Shown: in pieces, positions 18,410 to 28,594 of the stretch
How the letters are laid out: the number at the start of each line of letters is the position of its first letter
Numbering within the stretch: the first letter of the stretch is position 1
Assembly: GCA_020845995.1 (NCBI GenBank)
Contig: JADLES010000001.1
Span: 1 to 47,245, forward strand
Length of the DNA: 47,245 nucleotides
Reading direction: 5' to 3'
Origin: Burkholderiales bacterium
Lineage (GTDB): Bacteria; Pseudomonadota; Gammaproteobacteria; Burkholderiales; SG8-39
Notes under the pieces: generated by a model
What the model was told of the DNA's origin: nothing
The model's input: the letters and a program-made list of their open reading frames with translations, nothing else
The model's database searches: none
Translations under genes and position numbers: made by a program

Positions 18410-19399
18410 CTAGTCCTGCAGCTTGACGATGGTGCGGCCGCGCGCGCCGCCGCGCAGCAGCCGCGCGAAGGCCGCGGGCAGCCCGTCCAGGCGGATCTCG
18501 TCGGCGATCGCCTCCAGGTGGCGCGGCCGCAGCTCGCCGGCGAGCTTTCCCCAGATCGTCCGCCGCAGCGGCATCGGGCTGTTGGCGACGATGCCAAGGA
18601 GCCGGATGCCGCGCAGGATGAATGGCAGCACGCTCGTGTTCAACTCCATGCCGGCGGCATTGCCGACCGCGGCGATCACGCCGTTGGGCTGCATCGTGCG
18701 CGTCAGCCAGGCCAGCATCTCCCCGCCCGCCGAGTCGATCGCTCCCGCCCAGAGCGCCTTCTCGAGCGGGCGCTTGCCCATCTCCAGCCCGTCCCGCAGC
18801 AGCACTTCGCCCGCGCCGAGGCGCAGCAGGTAGTCGCGCTCGGCCTCCTTGCCGGTCACCGCGGTCACGCGGTAGCCGCGCCCGGAGAGCATGTCGATGG
18901 CGAGGCTGCCCACGCCGCCCGTGGCGCCGTCGACCAGCACCGGGCCCGCCTCGGGCGTCAGGCCGTTCAGCTCCATGAGATGGATGCAGAGCGCGGCGGT
19001 ATAGCCCGCGACGCCGATCGTGCTCGCCTCGCGCGCGCCGATCCCCTCCGGCAGCGGCAGCACCCAGTCGGCCGGCACGCGCGCGTACTGCGCAAAGCCG
19101 CCGTCGTGGTCGACGCCCGCGCCGAACCCGTGCACGATGACGCGCGCGCCCACGCCGAAGCGGGCATCCGCGCTCTGCGCGACGACGCCGCTGAACTCGA
19201 TGCCGCCGATGCGCGGGTACTGGCGGATGATCTTGTTGATGCCGTGCGCCGCGAGCGCATCCTTGAAATTGACGCCCGCGTATTCGCTGCGCACCAGCAC
19301 CTCGCCCGCGGGCAGCTCGTCCGTGCGCATGGTGACGAAGCGCCCCTGCGGCGCATCGCCGCTCCCCTGGAACAGCCGGTAGGCGCGGAATTCGGTCAT
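18410..19399 (-). CDS. YhdH/AcuI-family acrylyl-CoA reductase-like oxidoreductase
   Basis: This 329-residue zinc-independent medium-chain dehydrogenase/reductase uses NADPH. AGVNFKDALAAHG lies near residue 42, the GATGGVGSLAIDML nucleotide fold near 157, and HGFGAGVDHDGGFAQYARVP is typical of the YhdH/YhfP group. AcuI members reduce acrylyl-CoA to propionyl-CoA, so reduction of an alpha,beta-unsaturated CoA ester is the best guess here. The gene begins 4 bp after the ADP-forming acyl-CoA synthetase gene and is followed 10 bp later by an acyl-CoA dehydrogenase gene. The association suggests a shared acyl-CoA pathway. Confidence 0.85.
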   Translation of the reverse strand: MTEFRAYRLFQGSGDAPQGRFVTMRTDELPAGEVLVRSEYAGVNFKDALAAHGINKIIRQYPRIGGIEFSGVVAQSADARFGVGARVIVHGFGAGVDHDGGFAQYARVPADWVLPLPEGIGAREASTIGVAGYTAALCIHLMELNGLTPEAGPVLVDGATGGVGSLAIDMLSGRGYRVTAVTGKEAERDYLLRLGAGEVLLRDGLEMGKRPLEKALWAGAIDSAGGEMLAWLTRTMQPNGVIAAVGNAAGMELNTSVLPFILRGIRLLGIVANSPMPLRRTIWGKLAGELRPRHLEAIADEIRLDGLPAAFARLLRGGARGRTIVKLQD

Positions 19400-19403
19400 G
19401 GGT

Positions 19404-21545
19404 TCACTCCTGCTTGAGCTTGATGAGCGCGTCGCCGGCGCGCACGCCCTGCCCGGCCGGCAGCACGAATAGCGGGTTGATGTCCAGCTCGGCGACGCGC
19501 TCGCGCAGGTCGAGCGCGAGCGCGGACAGCGCCACCACGGTCTGCGCCAGGGCGTCCACGTCGGCGCGCGGCCGCCCGCGCGCGCCGTCGAGGATCGCGA
19601 ACGCGCGCAGCTCGCGGATCATCTCCTGCGCCTCGGGCAGCGTCACCGGCGCGAGGCGAAAGCTCACGTCGCGGATCGCCTCGGCGAAGATGCCGCCCAG
19701 GCCGACCATCACGGCGGGGCCGAAGCGCGCGTCGTTGTCGATGCCGAGGATCACTTCGGTGGCGCCGCCGACCATCTCCTGCACCAGCACGCCGTCGAGC
19801 GCGGCCTGCGGCGCGTGGCGCGCGGCGTTCGCCATGATCCCGGCGTACGCCGCTTCGGCGGCCCGCGCATCGGGCACGCCGATGCGCACGCCGCCGGCCT
19901 CGGTCTTGTGCGGGATGCCGGCGGACTGGATCTTCATCGCCACCGGGAAGCCGATCTCCGCGGCGGCCTGCGCGGCCTCGGCGGCCGAGGTCGCCAGGCG
20001 CTCGCGCGTAACGGCGATGCCGTAGTCGGCGAGCACGCGCTTGGCCTCGTATTCGGCGAGATCGGCGCGGCGTCCTTGTAACGCGCGCGCGATCGCGGGG
20101 CGCTGCACGGCGGGCGCAGGCGATCGCTCGATGTCGGCGAGGCGCGCGCGGGCGCGCGCGAACTGCCAGAGCGCGCCGGCGCCGCGCGCGCAGCGCACCG
20201 GCGACTGGTAGCGGGGAATGCCGGCTTCATCCAGGATGCGGTAGGCCTCGCCCGCGCTCGCCGGGTCGGCGTTCCAGGCGACCAGCACCGGCACGTGCAG
20301 CACGTCGGCGACGCGCACGATCTCGTGGGCGAGGCCGGTGGCGAGCTTGCCGCTCGCCGCCGCGAGCGCGAGCCCGATCATGTCGACGTTCGGGTCGCGC
20401 GCCAGGCGCTCGAGCGTCACCTTCAGCAGCTGCGGGTCGTTCAGCAGGCTGCCGGTCACGTCGAGCGGGTTGGCCACCGCGGCGTAGGCGGGCAGCACCG
20501 CCCTGAGCGCGGCGACCGTGCCGGCATCGAGCTCCGGCAGCGCGAGCCCGGCCTCCGAGCAGCGGTCCGCCATGGCGATACCGGCGCCTCCCGAGATCGT
20601 CACCACGACGATGCGGTTGCCGCGCGGCAGCCGGCCGGCCGCGAGCGCCTTGGCACAGTCGGCAAGGTCGCCCACGTCGTTCGCCTCGATCACCCCGCCC
20701 TGGCGGAACGCCGCGCGATACAGCGCCCCGGCGCCGCCGAGATTCGCGGTATGCGAGGCCGCGGCGCGCGCGCCGGCTTCCGAGCTGCCGACCTTCCACA
20801 GCACCATGGGCTTGCCCGCGCGCAGCGCCTTGCGGGCGACGCCGAGCAGCCGGCCGGCGTCCTGGAAACCCTCGACGTAGCCCGCGATCACCTTGGTGCC
20901 CGGGTCTTCGATCAGGTATTCGTACAGGTCGAGCGAGGTGGTGACCGACTCGTTGCCGGTCGAGATGTAGCGGCAGAAGCCCAGGCCTTCGGCATTCGCC
21001 ATCATCACGATCGAGTTGCCGAAGGCGCCGCTTTGCGAAGCGAGGCTCACGCCGCCTTTGCGGTAGGTCAGGCCGTAGGGAGCGCCGAAGCCGACATGGA
21101 TCCCGTCCGCCACGTTCATGTAGCCCTGGCAGTTCGGCCCGATCACCCGCACGCCGCCTTCGCGAGCGATGCGCGCGATCTCGGACTGCGCCCGGCGGCC
21201 CTCGTCGCCCGCCTCGGCGAAGCCCGAGGTCAGCACCACTGCGAACGGCACGCGGCGCGCGGCCGCCTGCGCGAGCACCTCGGGCACGCGCCTCGCAGCG
21301 ACGGCGACGACCGCCACGTCCGGCGTCTCCGGCAGCGCCGCGAGGTCCGGATAGCAGTGCAGGCCGGCGACCTCGGCGTAGCGCGGATTCACCGGGTACA
21401 GCGCGCCCTTGTACGCCTTCGCCTTGAGATGCGCGATCGGCTGGCCGCTGATCGAGCCGAGGTCCCGGGAAGCGCCGACCACGGCGATAGCGCGGGGCAC
21501 GAACAGGCGATCGAAGGAGGGCGTCGGCGTGGAGTTTGGGGTCAC
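19404..21545 (-). CDS. ADP-forming acyl-CoA synthetase (fused alpha and beta subunits)
   Basis: This 713-residue protein joins a CoA-binding/ligase part (residues 1 to about 460) to an ATP-grasp part (about 490-713). The CoA-binding Rossmann start is AIAVVGASRDLGSISG. GPNCQGYMNVADGIHVGF follows. The phosphohistidine is His265 in ASHTANLGG. The ATP-grasp half has FPVAMKIQSAGIPHKTEAGG and ends with AELDINPLFV. It would activate a carboxylate to a CoA ester using ATP, forming ADP. The start is GTG at 21543-21545 with no Shine-Dalgarno. It is the first gene of the minus-strand operon and faces the IclR gene across an 89-bp promoter region. Confidence 0.88.
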   Translation of the reverse strand: MTPNSTPTPSFDRLFVPRAIAVVGASRDLGSISGQPIAHLKAKAYKGALYPVNPRYAEVAGLHCYPDLAALPETPDVAVVAVAARRVPEVLAQAAARRVPFAVVLTSGFAEAGDEGRRAQSEIARIAREGGVRVIGPNCQGYMNVADGIHVGFGAPYGLTYRKGGVSLASQSGAFGNSIVMMANAEGLGFCRYISTGNESVTTSLDLYEYLIEDPGTKVIAGYVEGFQDAGRLLGVARKALRAGKPMVLWKVGSSEAGARAAASHTANLGGAGALYRAAFRQGGVIEANDVGDLADCAKALAAGRLPRGNRIVVVTISGGAGIAMADRCSEAGLALPELDAGTVAALRAVLPAYAAVANPLDVTGSLLNDPQLLKVTLERLARDPNVDMIGLALAAASGKLATGLAHEIVRVADVLHVPVLVAWNADPASAGEAYRILDEAGIPRYQSPVRCARGAGALWQFARARARLADIERSPAPAVQRPAIARALQGRRADLAEYEAKRVLADYGIAVTRERLATSAAEAAQAAAEIGFPVAMKIQSAGIPHKTEAGGVRIGVPDARAAEAAYAGIMANAARHAPQAALDGVLVQEMVGGATEVILGIDNDARFGPAVMVGLGGIFAEAIRDVSFRLAPVTLPEAQEMIRELRAFAILDGARGRPRADVDALAQTVVALSALALDLRERVAELDINPLFVLPAGQGVRAGDALIKLKQE

Positions 21546-21555
21546 GAGAGGATGA

Positions 21556-21584
21556 AATGTAATATATGGACGATTCTAACTCAA
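21556..21584 (-). promoter_or_regulatory. putative promoter of the acyl-CoA synthetase operon
   Basis: On the minus strand, TTGAGT (complement of 21579-21584) and TACATT (complement of 21556-21561) are separated by 17 bp. Each matches four of six consensus bases. Transcription would start within a few bases of the GTG, giving an almost leaderless message. Confidence 0.4.
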
Positions 21585-21597
21585 ACATTTTTATATA

Positions 21598-21625
21598 TTG
21601 ACATCTGAATCGACATTGTTCTAAT
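21598..21625 (+). promoter_or_regulatory. sigma-70-type promoter of the iclR-like operon
   Basis: A perfect -35 TTGACA (21598-21603) is followed after 16 bp by TCTAAT (21620-21625, five of six). The expected start site, about 21632, is only a few bases from the GTG at 21635, and no Shine-Dalgarno lies between. Leaderless translation is therefore likely. The GAATCG half-site falls in the spacer, where a bound repressor would block the polymerase. Confidence 0.65.
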
Positions 21626-21634
21626 CTTTCTCTC

Positions 21635-22450
21635 GTGCCCAATCCGCCCCGTCCCCGCCAGCGCGCCAGCGACGCGCCCGATCCGTTCTTCGCCACCACG
21701 CTGGCGCGCGGCCTCGAGGTGCTGGCGGCATTCCGGCCGACCGACGCGAGCGTCGCCAACAGCGAGCTTGCCGCGCGCACCGGGCTCTCGCGTCCCACGG
21801 TCTCGCGGCTCACCAACACGCTGCTGCGGCTCGGCTACGTGCGGCGCGATGCGGGCGGCCGCTACCGGCTCTCGACCCATGTCCTGCGCGTCGCCTACCC
21901 GGTGCTCGCGCAGCTGCGCATCCGGCAGCTCGCGCGCCCGCTGATGCGCGACTTCGCCGAGCAGGCGCGCGGCACGGTCTCGATCGGCACCATCGACGGC
22001 ACCGACCTGGTCTACGTAGAGACTGTCCGCACCGCCGACGGCACCGACTTCGTCCCCGACATCGGCGTCTCGCTGCCGCTCGCCCAGGCGGCGATGGGCC
22101 GCGCGCTGCTGTCGATGCTGCCCGAGGCCGAGCGCCGCGCCCTGCTTGCGCGCATCCGCGCCGATTCGCCCGGGCTCTGGAAATCGTACGGCCGCAACGC
22201 CGAGCGAGCCATCGCGCAATGCCGCGCCGAGGGCTTCTGCGTGTCGCTCGGCGACTTCCGCGGCGAGATCCACGCCGCCGGTGCGCCGCTCATGACCGCG
22301 CCCAGCGGCGAGCAGCTCGCGATCAATTGCGGCGTGCCCGTCTACCGCCTGCGCACGGGCGAGCTGGAGCGCGAAATAGGCCCCAGGCTCGCCGCGCTCG
22401 CCGCCTCGATCCGTTCGCTCGCCCAGGGCAGCGGCCGCCGCGCCGCATGA
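21635..22450 (+). CDS. IclR-family transcriptional regulator
   Basis: This 271-residue DNA-binding regulator has an N-terminal winged helix (about residues 22-80) with LARGLEVLAAF, SELAARTGLSRPTVSRLTNT and the wing VRRDAGGRYRLS. The C-terminal effector domain (about 90-260) has DGTDLVYVETV, LPLAQAAMGRALLSM and CRAEGFCVSLGDFRGEIHA. IclR proteins bind small carboxylates and control nearby catabolic operons. It most likely controls both the divergent acyl-CoA operon and its own operon. Its stop overlaps the ATG of the next acyl-CoA dehydrogenase gene (ATGA). The GTG start has no ribosome site and probably begins a leaderless message. Confidence 0.9.
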   Translation: MPNPPRPRQRASDAPDPFFATTLARGLEVLAAFRPTDASVANSELAARTGLSRPTVSRLTNTLLRLGYVRRDAGGRYRLSTHVLRVAYPVLAQLRIRQLARPLMRDFAEQARGTVSIGTIDGTDLVYVETVRTADGTDFVPDIGVSLPLAQAAMGRALLSMLPEAERRALLARIRADSPGLWKSYGRNAERAIAQCRAEGFCVSLGDFRGEIHAAGAPLMTAPSGEQLAINCGVPVYRLRTGELEREIGPRLAALAASIRSLAQGSGRRAA

Positions 22451-23610
22451 TCCGCGACCGCGCACGGTTCGAGGCGCTGCTCGCCGCGACGCGGCGCTTC
22501 GTGCGCGAGACCGCGATCCCCAACGAGGAACGGGTGGCGCGCGAGAACCGCGTAGCCGACGAAATCATCGCCGAGATGCGCCGCCTCGGCCTGTTCGGCT
22601 GGTCGATCCCGGAGGAGTACGGCGGCGCGGGACTCACCACCGAGGAGCTGTGCCTCGCCAACATGGAGCTGTCGCAGTGCGCCGTCGCCTACCGCGCACG
22701 CTGCGGCACCAACACCGGCATCGGCGCCGAGGCGATCGTGCAGGACGGTACGCCCGAGCAGAAGGCGCGCTACCTGCCGCGCCTCGCCTCGGGAGAGATT
22801 ACCGGCTGCCTCGCCGTGACCGAGCCCGAGGCGGGCTCGGACCTGCTCGGCGGGCTCGAGACGATCGCCATCGAGCAGGGCGATCACTACGTGCTGAACG
22901 GCACCAAGCGCTACATCACCAATGCGCCGATCGCCGGGCTGTTCACGGTGCTCGCGCGCACCGATCCCTCGAACAAGGGCAGCTCGGGCACCGCCGCGTT
23001 CCTCGTCGAGCGCGGCATGCCGGGCATCTCGACCGGACCCGAGCACCGCATGATGGGCCAGCAAGGCTCGCCCGTGTCGGAGGTTTACCTGCGCGATTGC
23101 CGGGTGCCGAAATCGGCGCTGCTCGGCGGCGCCGCCGGGCAGGGCTTCCGCTCGGTGATGAAGTCGCTCAACAAGCAGCGCATCAACCTCGCCTCGCTCT
23201 GCGTCGGTCCCGCGATCCGCCTGCTCGACGACTCGCTCGCGCACGCGCGCGCCCGGCGCCAGGGCGGCCGCGAGATCGGCGAGTACCAGCTCGTGCAGGC
23301 GATGCTCGCGGATTGCAAGGTCGAGATCGAGGCCGCGCGCGCGCTGATCCTGGAAACCGCGCGCAAGCGCGACCGCGGCGAGGACGTGACGCTCGAGGTT
23401 TCGATGTGCAAGTACTACGCCTCGGAGACCGCGGGCCGCGTCGCCGACCGCGCGGTGCAGATTTTCGGCGGCGCGGGCTACTGCGAGGACATCGGCGGCT
23501 CGGTGTCGCGCTTCTACCGCGACGTGCGGCTGTTCCGCCTCTACGAAGGCACCAGCCAGATTCACCAGTTGAACATCGCAAGACACCTACTCAAAGGAGC
23601 GAGGACATGA
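22447..23610 (+). CDS. acyl-CoA dehydrogenase
   Basis: This 387-residue FAD enzyme oxidises an acyl-CoA to the 2-enoyl-CoA. The flavin signature CLAVTEPEAGSDLLGG and YVLNGTKRYITNAPIA are in the first half. The catalytic base is Glu367 in LYEGTSQIHQ, the standard position for short/medium-chain members. GGAGYCEDIGGSVSRFYRDVR precedes it. The ATG at 22447 overlaps the iclR-like stop; its own stop overlaps the ATG of the following Bug receptor. It differs in class from the ACAD10/11-like enzyme of the divergent operon, so the two probably act on different intermediates. Confidence 0.92.
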   Translation: MIRDRARFEALLAATRRFVRETAIPNEERVARENRVADEIIAEMRRLGLFGWSIPEEYGGAGLTTEELCLANMELSQCAVAYRARCGTNTGIGAEAIVQDGTPEQKARYLPRLASGEITGCLAVTEPEAGSDLLGGLETIAIEQGDHYVLNGTKRYITNAPIAGLFTVLARTDPSNKGSSGTAAFLVERGMPGISTGPEHRMMGQQGSPVSEVYLRDCRVPKSALLGGAAGQGFRSVMKSLNKQRINLASLCVGPAIRLLDDSLAHARARRQGGREIGEYQLVQAMLADCKVEIEAARALILETARKRDRGEDVTLEVSMCKYYASETAGRVADRAVQIFGGAGYCEDIGGSVSRFYRDVRLFRLYEGTSQIHQLNIARHLLKGART

Positions 23611-24575
23611 AGACCATCCGATTCATCGCAGCCGCTGCACTGGCGGCGCTCTGCGCCGCCGCCGCGGCGCAGGAGTATCCATCCAAGACGGTGCGCGTCA
23701 TCGTGCCCTACCCGGCCGGCGGCATCGTCGACATCGTGGCGCGCGTGATCACCGAGAAGATCGCGTCCGCACCGGCCTGGAAGGAGCCGATCATCATCGA
23801 GGCGAAGCCCGGCGCGCAATCCAACCTCGGCACCGAGCTGGTGGCCAAGGCCGCGCCCGACGGCTACACATGGCTCGCAACCGGCCCGGCGATCCTGTCC
23901 AATCCGGGGATCTTCAAGGACCTGAAATGGGGCGTGGACGATTTCCAGGGCGTCGGCATCGCGGTGTGGAACCAGAACGTCGCCGTTGTGCCGGTCTCCT
24001 CGCCCGCCAAGACGATGAAGGAGTTCGTCGCGCTCGCCAGGCAGAAGCCCGGCAAGCTGAACTACGGCAACCCGGGCACCGGCTCCTCGAACCATCTCTC
24101 GACCGAGCTCTTCATGCAGGTGGCGGACATCAAGATGACCGCGGTCGGCTACAAGGGCCAGCCGCCGGCGATCCCGGACCTGCTGAACGGCCTGCTCGAC
24201 TTCAAGATCGTGGCGCTCGGCCTGGCGGTCCCCCACATCAAGGCCGGCAAGCTCCGGCCGCTCGCGGTCTTCACGCACGAGCGGGTGAGCGAGCTGCCCG
24301 ACGTGCCGACGATCTCGGAGGCGGGCTACCCGGGCGCGGCGCTCATTCCCTGGTACGGCATCTACGTGCCGGCGGCGACGCCGAAGCCGATCGTGGCGCG
24401 CATCAACGCCGAGATCAACAAGGCCCTCGTCCTGCCGGACGTGAAGGAGCGCATGATCAAGGCCGGCAGCCTCGCCGGCCCGGCGAAGAGCCCGGAGGAG
24501 ATCCAGGCGCTGATGAAGAGCGACGCGGAAAAGTGGGCGCGCGTCGTCAAGGCCGCCGGCATCAAGCCGCAGTGA
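23607..24575 (+). CDS. Bug/TctC-family periplasmic solute receptor
   Basis: This 322-residue secreted binding protein has signal peptide MKTIRFIAAAALAALCAAAAAQ. Family blocks are VRVIVPYPAGGIVDIVAR, KPGAQSNLGTELVAKAAPDG, LNYGNPGTGSSNHLSTEL and LPDVPTISEAGYPG. It should bind a carboxylate in the periplasm. No TctA/TctB partner is present, so it may use a distant transporter or act as a sensor. Its ATG overlaps the dehydrogenase stop and its stop overlaps the next gene's GTG. It is thus made together with the regulator and two enzymes, and its ligand is probably the pathway substrate. A GGAGCGAGG ribosome site precedes the start. Confidence 0.9.
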   Translation: MKTIRFIAAAALAALCAAAAAQEYPSKTVRVIVPYPAGGIVDIVARVITEKIASAPAWKEPIIIEAKPGAQSNLGTELVAKAAPDGYTWLATGPAILSNPGIFKDLKWGVDDFQGVGIAVWNQNVAVVPVSSPAKTMKEFVALARQKPGKLNYGNPGTGSSNHLSTELFMQVADIKMTAVGYKGQPPAIPDLLNGLLDFKIVALGLAVPHIKAGKLRPLAVFTHERVSELPDVPTISEAGYPGAALIPWYGIYVPAATPKPIVARINAEINKALVLPDVKERMIKAGSLAGPAKSPEEIQALMKSDAEKWARVVKAAGIKPQ

Positions 24576-25666
24576 ACCTGCGAACGCCGCTCTGCGAGCG
24601 GCTGGGGATCGAGCATCCGATCTTCGGCTTCTCGCACTCGGCCGAGGTCACCGTCGCGCTCGCCGAGTCCGGCGGCTACCCGGTGTTCGGCGCGGCGCGC
24701 GAAGCGCCGGAGCGCATCGCCGGGGAGCTGGCGGCGATCCGCGGCCGTCTCGGCAAGCGTCCCTTCGGCGTGGACCTGATGTACCCGAAGCTCGCCGGCG
24801 ACGAGCCCGACCGCGCCGCGGCGCGCGCCAAGCTGCCGCCGGAGCACATCGCTTTCGTCGAGAGGCTGAAGCGCAAGTATGCGGTCCCCGCGCCGACGAA
24901 GCCGAACTTCTTCGCCGACCGCGTGCGCAACCGCGCATTTTTCCGCGCCCAGACCGAAGCCGTTCTCGCCTCGGAGGTCGATGCCGTGGTCACGGCCGTC
25001 GGACTGCCGCGCGAAGTGATCGCAGAGGCGAAGGCGCGCGGCAAGACCACCTTCGCCATGGTCGGCTCTGTGCGCCATGTCGCCGCGGCGCTGGAGGCGG
25101 GAATCGACGTCCTCGTCGCGCAGGGCTACGACGCAGGCGGCCATACCGGGCCGGTGGGCACCTTTACTCTGGTGCCGGAAGTCCTGGATGCGGTTCAGCA
25201 GGCGGGCGCCGAGGTGCCCGTGCTCGCGGCCGGCGGCGTCGGCAGCGGGCGCCAGATCGCGGCCGCGCTCGCGATGGGAGCCCAAGGGGTGTGGCTTGGC
25301 ACGGCGTGGCTCGCGACCCGGGAGTACGGCACGCCGCCCGTGCTGTTGCGCAAGCTTCTCGCCGCTCGCAGCGAGGACACCGTGATCTCCCGGGCGCACA
25401 GCGGCAAGCCCTGCCGCGTGCTGCGCAGCCGCTGGTCGGACGAATGGAGCGCTCCGGGCGCACCCGAGCCGCTGCCCATGCCCTATCAACACGCGTTGAC
25501 CGGCGAACTGCTCGCCGCGATTGAGGAACATCAGGTCGAGCCGCTCGTCTACGAGGCGGCGGGGCAAAGCGTGGCCTGGTTCAACGAACTCACGACAGTG
25601 CGCGCGGTCGTCGCGCGGCTGCTTGCGGAGACCGAACTGGCGCTCGCGCGCCTGCGCGCCGCGTAA
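24572..25666 (+). CDS. nitronate monooxygenase / 2-nitropropane dioxygenase-like FMN protein
   Basis: This 364-residue TIM-barrel flavoprotein has the family start [16 protein letters not shown] and FMN/phosphate contacts [20 protein letters not shown] and [14 protein letters not shown]. His191, in GYDAGGHTG, is at the position of the catalytic histidine of class I nitronate monooxygenases. Many such proteins are annotated only by fold; related FabK enzymes reduce enoyl-ACP, so an enoyl-CoA reductase is possible given the acyl-CoA genes around it. The GTG start overlaps the stop of the Bug receptor (GTGA). It is the last gene of the iclR-like operon. Confidence 0.82.
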   Translation: MNLRTPLCERLGIEHPIFGFSHSAEVTVALAESGGYPVFGAAREAPERIAGELAAIRGRLGKRPFGVDLMYPKLAGDEPDRAAARAKLPPEHIAFVERLKRKYAVPAPTKPNFFADRVRNRAFFRAQTEAVLASEVDAVVTAVGLPREVIAEAKARGKTTFAMVGSVRHVAAALEAGIDVLVAQGYDAGGHTGPVGTFTLVPEVLDAVQQAGAEVPVLAAGGVGSGRQIAAALAMGAQGVWLGTAWLATREYGTPPVLLRKLLAARSEDTVISRAHSGKPCRVLRSRWSDEWSAPGAPEPLPMPYQHALTGELLAAIEEHQVEPLVYEAAGQSVAWFNELTTVRAVVARLLAETELALARLRAA

Positions 25667-25796
25667 CCCGAGTCCGTGCCGCAGCTCACCAGGCGGAGCG
25701 TCAGCGAGCACGGCCTCACGGCCCTCATGGTCTCTCGCAGCGGCGAGGAGCTCGATTCCGATATCCTCCTGCTTGCATCGCACCGAAGGAGAAGAC

Positions 25797-27473
<1,677 letters not shown>

Positions 27474-27495
27474 CGAACGAGGCCCGCCGCTTCTC

Positions 27496-27525
27496 TTGGC
27501 CGGCGAGTCGTCCGGCTGGTACATT
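27496..27525 (+). promoter_or_regulatory. weak putative promoter before Bug receptor gene
   Basis: TTGGCC (27496-27501) and TACATT (27520-27525) are spaced 18 bp apart, each matching four of six consensus bases, about 22 bp upstream of the GTG start. It may allow the receptor and following genes to be transcribed apart from the hydratase. Confidence 0.3.
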
Positions 27526-27547
27526 AGCCGCCGAAGGGAGAACGCCC

Positions 27548-28573
27548 GTGCAACGCCTTGAACGCCATGAATCCGCGACGACGACGCGCAAGACCGCCAT
27601 CGACTTCGCCGTACTCCTCAAATCGACCGCCGCCGGCCTGCTTGCGCTCGCCTCGACCCTCGCGCAGGGACAGGCTTTCCCGACGCGACCTGTGACCATG
27701 ATCGTCCCCTATGCCGCGGGCGGCTCCGCGGATACGGTGGCGCGTCCGTTTGCGGCGGAAATGTCCAGGCAGCTTGGGCAAAACGTTCTCGTCGAGCTGC
27801 GCCCGGGCGCGGGCGGGAACATCGGCGCCCAGTACGTGGCAAAAAACGTACCGGCGGATGGCTACACGTTCCTGATGGCCTCATTGTCGCTCGCCACGAA
27901 CGTCAGCCTCATGAAGCTCGGCTTCGATCCGCGCAAGGATCTCGCGGCCGTCGCCGGGATCTGTACCTTTCCCAATGTGCTCCTCGTCTCGGCGAAGGAC
28001 CCGGCCCGCAACGTTCAGGACATCATCGCGCGGGCGCGGCAGGAACCCGGGGCCATCACCTACGGCTCTTCCGGGCCGGGCACCAGCAGCCACCTCACCG
28101 GGGAGCTGCTGGGCATTGCCGCCAACGTCCGGTTCACGCACGTGCCCTACAAGGGCAGCGGCGCCGTGTATCCGGACCTGATTGCCCAGCGCGTGACCAT
28201 GCTGTTCGACCTGATGGGTTCCGCGTCCGGACACGTGAGGGGAGGCCAGGTGAAGGCGCTTGCCCTGACGGCCGCGCAACGCAACCCGGCGTTGCCCGAC
28301 GTTCCAACTCTCGCCGAAAGCGGCTTTCCCGGATTCGAGTTCGGCGCATGGCTCGGCTTCTTCGTTCCCTCCGCGACGGGCAAGGCGGCCGTCTCGCGGC
28401 TGGAACAGGCGTCGCTGAAGGCGCTGGAGACGCCGGAAATGAAGGATCGCCTCGCGCAAATGGGCGCGATCCCGATTCCGGCGCGCGCCGGCGAATTCGC
28501 CAAGTTCTTCGACGACGATGTCGAGCGCTTCGCGAAGCTGGTGCGAGAGGGGAAAATCAAGCCGCTTCAATAG
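27548..28573 (+). CDS. Bug/TctC-family periplasmic solute receptor
   Basis: This 341-residue secreted receptor has an unusually long polar N-terminus (about 25 residues) before the hydrophobic signal core VLLKSTAAGLLALASTLAQ. Family blocks follow: VTMIVPYAAGGSADTVARPF, RPGAGGNIGAQYVAK, ITYGSSGPGTSSHLTGE and LPDVPTLAESGFPGF. The GTG start at 27548 is preceded by AAGGGAG; an internal in-frame start nearer the core is possible. It lies 74 bp after the urocanate hydratase gene and 21 bp before a LivK-type receptor gene. It plausibly captures the hydratase substrate or a related carboxylate. No TctAB partner is nearby. Confidence 0.88.
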   Translation: MQRLERHESATTTRKTAIDFAVLLKSTAAGLLALASTLAQGQAFPTRPVTMIVPYAAGGSADTVARPFAAEMSRQLGQNVLVELRPGAGGNIGAQYVAKNVPADGYTFLMASLSLATNVSLMKLGFDPRKDLAAVAGICTFPNVLLVSAKDPARNVQDIIARARQEPGAITYGSSGPGTSSHLTGELLGIAANVRFTHVPYKGSGAVYPDLIAQRVTMLFDLMGSASGHVRGGQVKALALTAAQRNPALPDVPTLAESGFPGFEFGAWLGFFVPSATGKAAVSRLEQASLKALETPEMKDRLAQMGAIPIPARAGEFAKFFDDDVERFAKLVREGKIKPLQ

Positions 28574-28594
28574 GAGTCAAACCGGGAGACGGAA

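Larger units (their letters stand above)
21543..21637. repeat. symmetric divergent promoter region with nested inverted repeats
   Basis: Two AT-rich, nearly mirror-image sides face each other. CACGAGAG (21543-21550) and CTCTCGTG (21630-21637) are exact reverse complements that include both GTG start codons. CGATTC (21571-21576) and GAATCG (21607-21612) are a second pair with nearly the same centre. AATATAT (21561-21567) and ATATATT (21593-21599) form a third. The CGATTC/GAATCG pair is a candidate IclR operator. Confidence 0.6.

Noticed and set aside
25667..25796. Promoter search in the 130-bp gap before the urocanate hydratase gene
   Set aside because: No acceptable -35/-10 pair; only a ribosome site (AAGGAG) could be supported.
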